64,000 bases of DNA, taken from assembly GCA_016712635.1 (NCBI GenBank), contig JADJQS010000002.1, forward strand, positions 124,001 to 188,000, written 5' to 3'. A model generated the notes under the pieces. The model saw only the letters and a program-made list of their open reading frames with translations. It was not told the DNA's origin and did not search any database. This stretch comes from Gammaproteobacteria bacterium. Its GTDB lineage: Bacteria > Pseudomonadota > Gammaproteobacteria > SZUA-140. Of this stretch, positions 1 to 7,545 are shown piece after piece. How positions within the stretch are numbered: position 1 is the stretch's first letter; each line of letters starts with the position of its first letter. The position numbers and the translations under genes are program-made.

Positions 1-141
1 GTTGAATGACTGGACACCCATCACGATCATCTGCGATTCAGGCATCAATGTCAGCTGCTTGCGCCCGGTGGGCGAAACCGCACACGCCGCCGCCACAATC
101 AGCACGGCGCCAACCGCCATCATCCCCGCTGGGATCTTCAC
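1..141 (-). CDS. M48-family metalloprotease lipoprotein, N-terminal fragment (cut by window edge)
   Basis: The first 47 codons read MKIPAGMMAVGAV, then a hydrophobic stretch ending in a lipobox (VAAAC, Cys20), then SPTGRKQLTLMPESQM. A lipobox followed by a 'GRxQL..MPESQM..MG.Q.F' start is typical of periplasmic M48 peptidases of the LoiP/YcaL type, which degrade misfolded outer-membrane proteins. The HExxH catalytic part lies outside the window. The start is GTG at 141, preceded by AGGGGAGG. Family assignment rests on the N-terminus alone. Confidence 0.6.
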   Translation of the reverse strand, partial: MKIPAGMMAVGAVLIVAAACAVSPTGRKQLTLMPESQMIVMGVQSFN

Positions 142-426
142 GCGCTCACCCTCCCCTGTCGATTCCTGCACGATCGTTGCGCAATGATAGTACGTTACGC
201 AGCCGCCGGCATACCCCGTACCCTGATATGGGACGTTATGCGTGCAGCCGACGGATGCAACCACCTGTAAACGGGAAACCGTCACGCCGCAATGCTGGCG
301 CGCCTCCCGGCGCGCCACGCCGCCACGCCGGCGGATTATCCGCCGGTGCAGCGCTGCGTGCCTGTGGCTTCCAGGGGGTTATCTTGCAGGATTTACATGA
401 AGCGACCGATCCGATGGAACGATCGG

Positions 427-675
427 TCAGGCATGGGTGGGTATGTCTTTATACGCGGCTTGCGAATCACTGGATTTGCCGAAGATCTTACCCCACGGCG
501 CCAGTTGCAGGCCGACCAGGGCAGCGATTCCCGGCCAGATCGCGATCAGCGGGAACACGGAACGCCAGCCGAGCGGGCCTTCCATCGACAGCGTTGCCAG
601 AACGAGCGTGATGCTCAGAACCAGCATGGTTGCGCGATGGGATATTTCTTCGTTCACTTGGGGATCGTGGGACAT
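427..675 (-). CDS. DUF2892-type small inner-membrane protein
   Basis: An 82-residue protein with two hydrophobic stretches separated by a short polar turn (MEGPLGWR), the layout of DUF2892 (YgaP-like membrane hairpin) proteins. Function in this family is unknown; some members are fused to rhodanese domains. The start at 675 is chosen over longer in-frame starts because GGAGGTG lies six bases upstream of it. It stands alone, with about 285 bp and 380 bp of non-coding sequence on either side. Confidence 0.65.
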   Translation of the reverse strand: MSHDPQVNEEISHRATMLVLSITLVLATLSMEGPLGWRSVFPLIAIWPGIAALVGLQLAPWGKIFGKSSDSQAAYKDIPTHA

Positions 676-1055
676 ATTGCACCTCCATTGTTCAACTGTT
701 ACCGAACCGCACCAAAAAGCATCCAGATTCGTATCTGCATCTCTCGCGGTCACTATCATCTCCGCCGTCCAGGACAGTGATGACAACGTTATTTAAGACG
801 AGGAGTCGGGATTGAAAGTTCCGCGAGGTCGATGAATTTATCATTACAGCATGCGTCGAATTAGTGACGACTCTCACAAAGCGAGCGTCTCCGCAGGGAG
901 ACATCGACACGATATCAAACGTGCGGCCGCCTGAACGGATCGGTGCGTGTCACATTATCCGTTTTACGCAGCGCGAAATCGCAGACTCGGAAAAGATATG
1001 AAGGCGATGCTTCGTGATGGCGGCGCGCGGCGGAGAATCGCGCACGTTGCGTGGA
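676..1055. other. Gene-free stretch
   Basis: About 380 bp between the DUF2892 gene and the SRPBCC gene. No open frame with a ribosome-binding site or recognisable product was seen on either strand, and no clear terminator. It presumably contains the promoter of the DUF2892 gene. Confidence 0.4.
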
Positions 1056-1535
1056 CTAGACGACGTTCGTGCAATCGATGAGCCGCGCGTTGAGCAGGCG
1101 CGACAAGCCGATGCCGCCCTCGCGCATCAGCACGTCGTGATTCCATCTGAACAAGGGGTGCGCGAGCGGAGCGGCCAGGTCCATCCAGAATTTATTCGTG
1201 CGCACGCGCCATTCATAACGCACGATGCTGTTCGCTCCGTCCCGGAAGAAACACCAGCGCCCCGAACCTTCGAGCTCACCGCTGGCGAGCCCTTCCAGGA
1301 CGATCATGGGTTCCACGCGCGTCACGCGGCAGGCGAAGCCGAGCGTGTAGGGAAGCCGGCCCCGCCAGACGAAATGGTAAAGCCCGCCCACTCCCTGCGC
1401 ATCGCCCTTTTCGAGTTCGGAGACGCTGAGCGCGCCCCTCCACCAGTCCGGCCAGTGCTGCAGCCGGTAGACGGCCTCCCATACCCGTTCCAGCGGCGCC
1501 CCGATATGCCAGACGGTGGACAGCGCGTAGTTCAT
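1056..1535 (-). CDS. SRPBCC (START/Bet v1-like) family protein
   Basis: A 159-residue protein. The N-terminus (STVWHIGAPLERVWEAVY, then HWPDWWRG) is the usual first strand and helix of ligand-binding SRPBCC folds such as polyketide cyclase/CoxG-like proteins, which bind hydrophobic molecules. No signal peptide is visible, so it is probably cytoplasmic. The ATG at 1535 overlaps the stop of the upstream DUF1571 gene by 4 bp (ATGA), so the two are translationally coupled. It is the last gene of the cupredoxin-DUF1571-SRPBCC operon. The ligand is unknown. Confidence 0.75.
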   Translation of the reverse strand: MNYALSTVWHIGAPLERVWEAVYRLQHWPDWWRGALSVSELEKGDAQGVGGLYHFVWRGRLPYTLGFACRVTRVEPMIVLEGLASGELEGSGRWCFFRDGANSIVRYEWRVRTNKFWMDLAAPLAHPLFRWNHDVLMREGGIGLSRLLNARLIDCTNVV

Positions 1536-2170
1536 CGCCGCAACGCGTCCCCGCGCGATGAAAAGTGCGCCGCGGGCAGCTCGGGATCCAGGCGCAGTTC
1601 CTCGAACCGGACCTCCTCGATCACGGCGCCCGCCCTGTCGCGGCTGATCACCCTGAGCGGCATCCGGTTCGCGGTGTCCAGCCACAGCTCATAACGCCGG
1701 ATCGCGCCGAGAGAGTCATAAGGCTCGCCTTCGACGACCACATAAAGCGCATCACGGCCGTTGATCTGCTCCGCGACGCAGGTCGTCTGGCCGGAGCGTT
1801 GCAAGCTGCGCACGTTCTGCAGCAATGCGCCAAAGTCGGAGCGGTCGATGCGCTGGCCGGTACGGCTCCGGATCAGCCGGTTGGCGGGATCGAGCGCCAG
1901 GGAAAAGTAACCGCGGCCGAGCGGCCACAGGCGAACCTCTGCGGTCTGCGGATCGTAGATCATCACGACGCCCGCGTGCGGCGCCACGAATTCCATCCGG
2001 ACGTGGCCCGGGCGCCGGTAGGCATAGCGGATGACGTCGACTTCGCCGTCCGCGGCGGATTTCAGGGTCACCGCGTACGCCTTCACCTCCTCGTAGCGTT
2101 CCAGCGCGGCGGCGACCGGGTCCATCGCATCGGCTCCCATCATGGCCATGCACAACAGGGCGGCGTGCAT
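1532..2170 (-). CDS. DUF1571 / LolA-like periplasmic protein
   Basis: A 212-residue protein starting with a short signal-like segment (MHAALLCMAMMGADA). The body has the DUF1571 pattern: 'RRPGHVRMEF', 'VVMIYDPQTAEVRLWP', 'NRLIRSRTGQRIDRSDFGAL', and later 'YELWLDTANRMPLRV'. This resembles LolA/LolB-fold proteins that carry lipids in the periplasm; the cargo is unknown. The ATG at 2170 sits 2 bp after the cupredoxin stop and its own stop overlaps the SRPBCC start. The longer in-frame extension upstream is inside the cupredoxin gene and was not used. Confidence 0.7.
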   Translation of the reverse strand: MHAALLCMAMMGADAMDPVAAALERYEEVKAYAVTLKSAADGEVDVIRYAYRRPGHVRMEFVAPHAGVVMIYDPQTAEVRLWPLGRGYFSLALDPANRLIRSRTGQRIDRSDFGALLQNVRSLQRSGQTTCVAEQINGRDALYVVVEGEPYDSLGAIRRYELWLDTANRMPLRVISRDRAGAVIEEVRFEELRLDPELPAAHFSSRGDALRR

Positions 2171-2172
2171 TG

Positions 2173-2583
2173 CTATGGCACGACCTCCAGCACGCCCTTC
2201 ATGCCTTTCTCGCGGTGGCTTTTGAAGAACAGCAGCCTGTTCCTGCAATAAAAGTCGAAACGGCCGGTGAGCGTCGGGATGAAACTGATCGTTTCCGCCT
2301 GATCATGCAGCTTGACGTCGAATGCCGCCCCCGGGCCGGGCGCGTCGATGACGAATGTATGTGGCACGATCCCGTGCTCCTTGCTCAAGGACAGCTCGAC
2401 CGGGACATTAACCTTGACGACGATGTGATCGGGCCGGAAGAAATGGTCGCCGCCGACGATGCGCACGCGCTGGACACCGTCGGCGTCCACAACGGCGATA
2501 TGGGGCTGGATCTGATCGTCAGCGGCGGCGCAGGCGGCGCCCGCGAGCAGCACGCTTGAAAGGATACCTGCCAAAGGTTTCAT
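2173..2583 (-). CDS. Periplasmic cupredoxin-domain protein
   Basis: A 136-residue exported protein with a signal peptide (MKPLAGILSSVLLAGAACAAA). Type-1 copper ligands are visible: a His in KEHGIVPHTFV, then Cys in FYCRNRLLFF, His in KSHREK and Met in EKGM, giving C-x9-H-x4-M. The spacing fits small cupredoxins related to plastocyanin and nitrosocyanin-like proteins, which carry electrons in the periplasm. It is first in a three-gene operon with DUF1571 and SRPBCC genes 2 bp and -4 bp apart. The electron partner cannot be told from the sequence. Confidence 0.8.
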   Translation of the reverse strand: MKPLAGILSSVLLAGAACAAADDQIQPHIAVVDADGVQRVRIVGGDHFFRPDHIVVKVNVPVELSLSKEHGIVPHTFVIDAPGPGAAFDVKLHDQAETISFIPTLTGRFDFYCRNRLLFFKSHREKGMKGVLEVVP

Positions 2584-2731
2584 TCCAGGCCTCCCGCATT
2601 GCCGTGATTCCGCATCTTGGCCGGCAGGCGCATCCGTCCATCCGCGAAATCCACTGGTTCACTATAGTACGATGATCGACGCGAAACCAGCCGGCGGGAG
2701 ACCGCGCTTGGCAGTCTCCCGCCGCGCCCGC

Positions 2732-2935
2732 TCATCGCCTGTCGCGCTCCCGTGAATGATCCCGGCGGCCATCCCTGTCACGCTTCCGATGCGGAAACTG
2801 ATTAACCGCCTCCGCATCCTCCTCGATCACCTTGTACAGGACCAGGTTGTCCAGGAAGGCGATCATGTCCGTCCGCTCCCCATCGGTCAGATCGAAAAGC
2901 TGCCGTTCGGGATCTTTTATCTTACCGGGACGCAG
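2732..2935 (-). pseudogene. Fragment resembling the C-terminus of a di-haem cytochrome c peroxidase
   Basis: The minus strand reads DPERQLFDLTDGERTDMIAF followed by LDNLVLYK and a charged Arg-rich tail up to a TGA at 2732. 'LTDGER.D.IAFL' is the usual last helix of MauG/cytochrome c peroxidase-like proteins. No start with a ribosome-binding site is present, and a stop codon lies just upstream, so this looks like a remnant. It lies between the PA2778-type gene and the cupredoxin gene. The identification is weak because only about 65 codons remain. Confidence 0.3.
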
Positions 2936-2973
2936 TGCGCATTATCGGAGCGATCCGGCGTACAGATCCTGAT

Positions 2974-3936
2974 TCATCGCCCACCTGCCGTGTGCCGGAG
3001 AATCTCATCCAGCGTCGCCCTGAATTCCGGATTGGGGGGATCGGCTGCCAGCGCGCGCTCCGCCAGGCGCGCGGCCTCGTCACCGTCACCTTGCCGCAAC
3101 ATGACGAGTGCGAGATTGTTCAGGGCGATCGGAGATTCCGGCCGCAGCGCCAGGACGCGCCGGAACGCGGTTTCCGCAGCGGCGAAATCATGCAGTTGAA
3201 AGGCGCTGTTGCCGAGACCGAACCAGGCGCCTGCGCTGGAGGGCCAGTGTGCTGCAGCCCCGCGATAGGCGGCGGCGGCGGTCTTCCAGTCGGCGGCCTG
3301 TTCGAAGGGAAGCACCGCGCGCAGGTAAGCCGTTTCGGAAGCCGTCACCGGCATCGACTCCGCTGCCAGCGTGACAACCGCCCAGTGGCCGGCGCGGCGC
3401 CAGGTGTGCTCGAAGGATCGCAACGACTGGATATGGCGCGCACGCGCGCCGGAACGCAGCACCACTTCCCTGCGGTCGAGATCGAAACCCACCACCACGG
3501 CGTAATGCCAGCGCGGATACCAGCTGTACGCCAGGTTTTGCAGCACCAGCACGGGGTGTCCGGCGCTGACCTCGCGCAGCAGCGCGGTCAATTCCGGCTC
3601 CAGGACATAGGGAATACGCTGGTAATGCCGCGCGGCGGCGAGCAGCTCCGGCTGCAGGCTGCCCTGGCGATCCGGGACATAGACCAGGGGCTCGAGTTCC
3701 TCGGGCGCCACCTCGACGCCGCTCCAGCCAAGCACGGTGGCCAGGGCGGCCGGACCGCATTGAAACCGTTCCTGCGGAAAAAACGGGACCGCGGTCAATT
3801 CAGCCTTGCGGTCGAGCTCAACCGGCGGAGCGTCCAGCAAGGCGCGCGTCTGCGGGATGCCGGCGCAACCGCCGAGGAGCAGCGCGACCGCCGTGCCTGC
3901 CAGCCAGGCACGGCGGTCGCGAAATGCGGGAATCAA
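2974..3936 (-). CDS. PA2778-family C39-like cysteine peptidase with TPR repeats
   Basis: A 320-residue predicted lipoprotein with lipobox LLGGC (Cys24). The C39-like domain (about residues 48-190) has the catalytic Cys in FQCGPAALATVLGW and the catalytic His in WHYAVVVGFD. TPR repeats fill the C-terminus (about 205-310: WFGLGNSAFQL, ALNNLALVML). This is the PA2778 family, always found with a PA2779 protein, whose gene is immediately upstream with a 4-bp overlap (ATGA). It probably acts at the periplasmic face of a membrane; the substrate is unknown. Confidence 0.85.
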   Translation of the reverse strand: MIPAFRDRRAWLAGTAVALLLGGCAGIPQTRALLDAPPVELDRKAELTAVPFFPQERFQCGPAALATVLGWSGVEVAPEELEPLVYVPDRQGSLQPELLAAARHYQRIPYVLEPELTALLREVSAGHPVLVLQNLAYSWYPRWHYAVVVGFDLDRREVVLRSGARARHIQSLRSFEHTWRRAGHWAVVTLAAESMPVTASETAYLRAVLPFEQAADWKTAAAAYRGAAAHWPSSAGAWFGLGNSAFQLHDFAAAETAFRRVLALRPESPIALNNLALVMLRQGDGDEAARLAERALAADPPNPEFRATLDEILRHTAGGR

Positions 3937-4334
3937 TTGATCGTCTTTTTCACGAATGGGAAGACGTTCGTGTAACCGAGGATGTCCGTGACGAGCAGCA
4001 GGACGAAGATGAACACGGCTACGCCGAGGGCATCGCCGCCCGCAGGCAGCTGATCGAGCCTGCCCGCCAACTGATGCACCTCCTCATCGCTGAGCGCGTG
4101 AACGCGATCGCGCGCCGATACGGGATCGACCCCCAGGTCAACCAGTCCACGCCGGATGTCTTCCCGTTCCAGCGCGTCCAGGACCTGCGTGCGCTCGGCG
4201 GCGGCCAGTTCCTGGCCAAGCATCGCGCCGGTGCCTACCATGCCCGCCTGCGCCGGGGCCTGGATGCCAAGGCAGGTGAAGGCCAGAATCAACAGGGTGC
4301 TTACACTGCGCGCGATGCGCCTCATCGTCTTCAT
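3933..4334 (-). CDS. PA2779-family small membrane protein
   Basis: A 133-residue protein with an N-terminal signal (RIARSVSTLLILAFTCLGIQAPAQA) and a C-terminal membrane segment (VAVFIFVLLLVTDILGYTNV). The middle has the family's R.QV...LER.D... and 'D.VHALSDEEV' helices. The start at 4334 was chosen because AAGGAG lies seven bases before it. It is co-transcribed and overlaps the PA2778-type peptidase by 4 bp, the conserved arrangement of the pair. Function is unknown. Confidence 0.85.
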   Translation of the reverse strand: MKTMRRIARSVSTLLILAFTCLGIQAPAQAGMVGTGAMLGQELAAAERTQVLDALEREDIRRGLVDLGVDPVSARDRVHALSDEEVHQLAGRLDQLPAGGDALGVAVFIFVLLLVTDILGYTNVFPFVKKTIN

Positions 4335-4481
4335 CGAGGTACTCCTTGTGGTTATTGATTCAATCTGGACGAATATCCGCGTCAATTAAGGGGATCGCGG
4401 ATGTTCACCCCGCCGCGGATTACCGGCGATTCTATCACGAAAGACTCACCCATCACGCAGGGCACGCAGCATCCCTGTCCG

Positions 4482-4919
4482 CTAACGGTAATGCGCGTTC
4501 ACCCAGCGCACGATATCGGCGGCACCGATGGCGCCCGCCTGGCGGGCGAGCTCCCTGCCGCGATGAAACAGCGCCAATGTGGGGATGCTGCGGATACCGA
4601 ACTGCGCGCCGAGTGCAGGTTCCTCCTCGGTGTTGAGCTTGGCCAGGCGCACCCGCGGCTCCAGTTGCCTTGCCGCCTGCTCAAAGGCCGGCGCCATCAT
4701 TTTGCAGGGACCGCACCATGGCGCCCAGAAATCGACCAGCAGCGGAACGTCACTGGTGGATGCGTGCTTGTGAAAATTCGCCGAGGTCAGTGTGAGCGGA
4801 TGGCCGGTGAACAGGGGCTGGTGACAGGCCCCGCAGTTCGGGCCCTCGCCCAGACGTGCGCCGGGCACACGGTTCACCGCGGCACATTGCGGACAGACGA
4901 CATGCAGCAGCTCGTTCAT
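4482..4919 (-). CDS. trxC: Thioredoxin 2 (zinc-ribbon thioredoxin)
   Basis: A 145-residue cytoplasmic thiol-disulfide reductase. The N-terminal zinc ribbon has two Cys pairs (C9/C12 and C29/C32), and the thioredoxin domain has the active site WCGPC (C69/C72), with the cis-Pro in RSIPTLALF. The N-terminal zinc finger separates TrxC from TrxA; in E. coli trxC belongs to the OxyR regulon. The start at 4919 follows GAAGGAT; the 6-residue longer alternative would place the ribosome-binding site inside the coding region. Confidence 0.9.
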   Translation of the reverse strand: MNELLHVVCPQCAAVNRVPGARLGEGPNCGACHQPLFTGHPLTLTSANFHKHASTSDVPLLVDFWAPWCGPCKMMAPAFEQAARQLEPRVRLAKLNTEEEPALGAQFGIRSIPTLALFHRGRELARQAGAIGAADIVRWVNAHYR

Positions 4920-4996
4920 GAATGATTTATCCTTCAATCGCTGTTGAATTGGCTCCGTTTACGCCCGGACATCTCCCAGGGAACCTCTGATCGGTT

Positions 4997-5080
4997 CGTC
5001 GTTCCAGGCGAAGCGAAGACCCGGAATCCAGCGTTTTAAATTCAGCGTGTAACTGGATTCCCGCTTCTGCGGGAATGACG
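4997..5080. repeat. REP-like intergenic repeat (IPAEAGIQ type)
   Basis: An imperfect inverted element: the left part has ACCCGGAATCCAG (to 5031) and the right part CTGGATTCCCGC...GCGGGAATGACG (5053-5080). The inner palindrome ATTCCCGC/GCGGGAAT forms a hairpin. This type of dispersed repeat is common between genes in proteobacteria and gives spurious 'VIPAEAGIQ' translations. It follows the end of cbpM. Confidence 0.55.
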
Positions 5081-5092
5081 TTCAGAAATGAA

Positions 5093-5401
5093 TCAGAGCA
5101 TCCCCGAGGTATATCGCCATTGCCACGCAGACATCGTATTTCCCCGATCAGCACCAGCGCCGGTGCGGCGCCTGAGAGATTGACTCCCGGATCGCGCTGC
5201 AGGCGCACGGTGCAGGCTCGAGCCGGGAAAACGCCAGCCGGAACCGGCATGCCCGGGAGGCCCCGGCACGCCCTCCACCACCAGCTGCGCTATCCAGTCC
5301 TCATGAACGCCGCAGGTCCGGCACAGCTCCGCCAGCGTGAGGGTCGCGTCCTCATCCAGGACCTCGACCGCCAGGATGACCACATCATCCTTCCCGTGCA
5401 T
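5093..5401 (-). pseudogene. cbpM: CbpM chaperone modulator, frameshifted
   Basis: Residues 1-66 match CbpM (VEVLDEDATLTLAELCRTCG, then GSGWRFPGSSLHRA), the MerR-like protein that binds the CbpA J-domain and regulates it. After LHRA (about 5205-5215) the frame is lost. The expected continuation, TVRLQRDPGVNLSGAAPALV, is read one frame over and then runs into the downstream repeat. One indel would restore a protein of about 100 residues. The gene starts 4 bp after the cbpA stop, the standard cbpA-cbpM arrangement. Confidence 0.7.
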
Positions 5402-5405
5402 GGCG

Positions 5406-6341
5406 CTAGCCTTCCAGTGGCGCGCGCGGATTGAATTTCATCTCCTGTTCCATCTTCCGGTACAGCGCCCTGGCCTGCTCCGTATCCGCGGGCGGCACCG
5501 CGACCGCCAACACTGCATAGAGATCGCCCGGCGGGCTGCCCGGAATCCCCCGTCCCTTGAGTCGCAGGGTGCGTCCGCTGCCGGATCCGGGAGGAATCTT
5601 GAGCTCCACCCGTCCGCCCGGCGTGGGCACCTGGATCGTCGCCCCCAATGCGGCTTCCCAGGGGGCGACCGGCAGATCCAGGTATACATCGCGGTCCTCG
5701 ACGCGATAAAAGGGGTGCGGCTTGAACGCCACCTCCAGAAGAAGGTCGCCCGCGCCACCCGTATCCGGGGCGCCCTGGCCTGCCAGCCGTATGTGCTGGC
5801 CCTGTCGTATACCCTTCGGGATCTGCACGTTGAGCGTGCGCTTGCGGGTATGGATCCGCCCGCCTTCATCCACCTCCGGCGCGGACAGGGTGACGGAGCG
5901 GTTCGCTCCGCGAAACGCGTCCTCGATGGCGATCAAGATCCTGGCAAAGTGATCCTGTCCGCGCGCGCGGAACGCCGACTGCCCCCTGTGCCCCCCCGCA
6001 GCACCGCGGCCGAACAGGGATTCGAAGAAATCGCTGAAGGTCGAGGAGTCCCCCGCGGAAAACCCGCCGCTGGATTCGAACCCGGTGTCCCAGTCCGGCG
6101 GAGGGCGGAACTCCTGCCCTGCGCGCCAGTTCGCGCCAAGACGATCGTACGCGGTACGTTTCTCCGGATCCTTGAGCACCTCGTAGGCTTCGCCGATCCC
6201 CTTGAATTTCGCCTCGGCGTCCGGCTCGCGGCTCACATCGGGATGGTATTTGCGCGCCAGTTTCCGATAGGCGCGCTTGATTTCATCCTGCGACGCGTCA
6301 CGCGCAACTCCGAGCAGCTTGTAATAATCCCTGTATTCCAT
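5406..6341 (-). CDS. cbpA: DnaJ-like co-chaperone (curved DNA-binding protein A)
   Basis: A 311-residue type-II Hsp40. The J-domain has HPD at residues 33-35 (KYHPD), and is followed by a Gly/Phe-rich linker (about 75-115) and two C-terminal substrate-binding domains (IPKGIRQGQHIRLAGQGAP and KIPPGSGSGRTLRLKGRG). There is no zinc finger, which separates it from DnaJ. It stimulates DnaK ATPase. The ATG at 6341 begins MEYRDYYKLLGV, the family's usual start, with GGGTGAG upstream; a GTG five codons earlier is less likely. The partner cbpM follows directly. Confidence 0.9.
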   Translation of the reverse strand: MEYRDYYKLLGVARDASQDEIKRAYRKLARKYHPDVSREPDAEAKFKGIGEAYEVLKDPEKRTAYDRLGANWRAGQEFRPPPDWDTGFESSGGFSAGDSSTFSDFFESLFGRGAAGGHRGQSAFRARGQDHFARILIAIEDAFRGANRSVTLSAPEVDEGGRIHTRKRTLNVQIPKGIRQGQHIRLAGQGAPDTGGAGDLLLEVAFKPHPFYRVEDRDVYLDLPVAPWEAALGATIQVPTPGGRVELKIPPGSGSGRTLRLKGRGIPGSPPGDLYAVLAVAVPPADTEQARALYRKMEQEMKFNPRAPLEG

Positions 6342-6585
6342 CCTTGTCTCACCCACTCTGGCCGGAAGCAGTCTACGTCACGGCCATGGGCAATACGCCA
6401 TCGGCACGGGATGCGAGCCGGCAGGGCATAGGCCATGGAACGCGATCCGCAGGTTCATAGTGACATATTGGGACGCGGCATGAAGATTCAAGATGACGGC
6501 CTCCAGGCGGCTGGCGGCGCGCAAGAGGATGGAAAGGAGGGCTGGCGGATTCCGGTCTCGCGGAAAACCACTGCGGGATGATTAC

Positions 6586-6616
6586 AAAAAAATAAGCCCC
6601 GGCTTTATGCGGGGCT
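6586..6616 (-). terminator. Intrinsic terminator (minus strand)
   Basis: AGCCCCG and CGGGGCT form a 7-bp perfect stem around an 8-base loop, followed on the minus strand by TATTTTTTT. There is no annotated gene directly upstream of it on the minus strand, so it probably ends a short untranslated transcript. Confidence 0.7.
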
Positions 6617-6692
6617 CAAGTTTTGATCGTTAGTCGGGCAGTTCTGCGTGACTTCCATGCCCTAATAGGCACGCGACTATGCACGTTCATAT
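6586..6692 (-). ncRNA. Candidate small RNA ending at an orphan terminator
   Basis: About 105 nt upstream of the minus-strand terminator begins near a possible promoter: TTGACG (6725-6720), a 16-base gap and the weak -10 TAGTCT. No open frame with a ribosome-binding site lies between. I do not recognise the sequence as tmRNA, 6S or another known RNA. The evidence is the orphan terminator plus the spacing; transcription is inferred. Confidence 0.25.
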
Positions 6693-7058
6693 AGTGCAGA
6701 CTAGTTATCGTGCGCCGTGCGTCAAGCTTGAATCATATGATTCGCGCGTCGATACGCGAACGACCGAGGTACAACCCGGGAGAACCGGCTAAACATCTGC
6801 GGATTCTGCCTGCACCCCGGGAATTCGACGCCGCCCTGCCCGCTTCGTTGATCATGAGTCCATGCGCCTCCAGCACCCGGCCTCGCGGCATGCTCAAGCG
6901 CCGAGATATTACTCCCGTGGCGGCCATCCGGAGCTGAGCCGATCTGAAATCACAACAGGTTTTCACCCGGTGCAGACCAAAAATATGGCGGGGAAATTTA
7001 CAATACCAAATATTATTCAATATCTTACAAATATTTAATAAATATATTAAGATATTAC
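6693..7058. other. Gene-free stretch becoming AT-rich
   Basis: No convincing gene. The right end (about 6990-7058) is strongly AT-rich and resembles an UP-element region in front of the promoter of the 58-residue gene that follows. A 126-codon frame on the minus strand crosses it but has no ribosome-binding site or recognisable product. Confidence 0.4.
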
Positions 7059-7086
7059 TTGTTTTCTTCTTACTATTCTGTATACT
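7059..7086 (+). promoter_or_regulatory. Sigma-70-like promoter of the small gene
   Basis: TTGTTT (7059-7064), a 16-base spacer and TATACT (7081-7086), preceded by about 60 bases of A/T. The expected transcript start is near 7093, giving a leader of about 35 nt before the ATG at 7129. Confidence 0.55.
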
Positions 7087-7128
7087 GGTTTCATGTTCGG
7101 ACTCACCAGGCATTCACAGGAGCTAGCC

Positions 7129-7305
7129 ATGGACCCACTGAAACTGAAGCAAACCTGCGATTTCACGCAGGAAGCCGCCAGCACCTCCGCGGGGCGCGCC
7201 ACCAGCGACAAGGCCCGGAACAAACCTGTTCAGTATATCGTTCCTGGACTCTATCTGACCCCTTTCGGCGACCGGCACAACGGTTGCCTGAAGGCCAGAT
7301 GCTGA
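7129..7305 (+). CDS. Orphan 58-residue protein of unknown function
   Basis: A small gene with every expression signal: a promoter at 7059-7086, AGGAG seven bases before the ATG, and a strong intrinsic terminator at 7381-7409. The polar N-terminal half (MDPLKLKQTCDFTQEAAST) is rich in Ala, Ser and Lys. The C-terminal part (KPVQYIVPGLYLTPFGDRHN, then GCLKARC) holds two of the three Cys. There is no signal peptide or membrane segment. I do not recognise it. It is monocistronic with no modifying enzyme next to it, so a peptide natural product is possible but unsupported. The upstream in-frame ATG at 7093 lacks a ribosome-binding site. Confidence 0.6.
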   Translation: MDPLKLKQTCDFTQEAASTSAGRATSDKARNKPVQYIVPGLYLTPFGDRHNGCLKARC

Positions 7306-7380
7306 GCGCGCGCGGAGGCGCCACCTCCTGCCCGCGCTGATTACCACCGCGTACTACCGTCTCTCCTATAGTAAATTTCA

Positions 7381-7409
7381 CGCCCCGCCCACGCGGGGCG
7401 ATTTTTTTT
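7381..7409 (+). terminator. Intrinsic terminator after the 58-residue gene
   Basis: CGCCCCGC and GCGGGGCG form a perfect 8-bp stem with a 4-base loop, followed by A and eight T on the plus strand. Confidence 0.85.
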
Positions 7410-7545
7410 AGCCGACCCACCTCCGTGACCGTGTTCGATTGGAACCGCTCCTTGATTCTCCTATACTCCCGGCAGGCCCGCACGCGGACCGCCCAGGCGC
7501 GCGGGAATTCACCTGACTGTACAGACTGACAAGAAACCTACGGAC

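Noticed and set aside
6733..7113. A 126-codon minus-strand frame in the AT-rich gap
   Set aside because: No ribosome-binding site, mixed composition and no recognisable domain; it crosses the promoter of the small gene.
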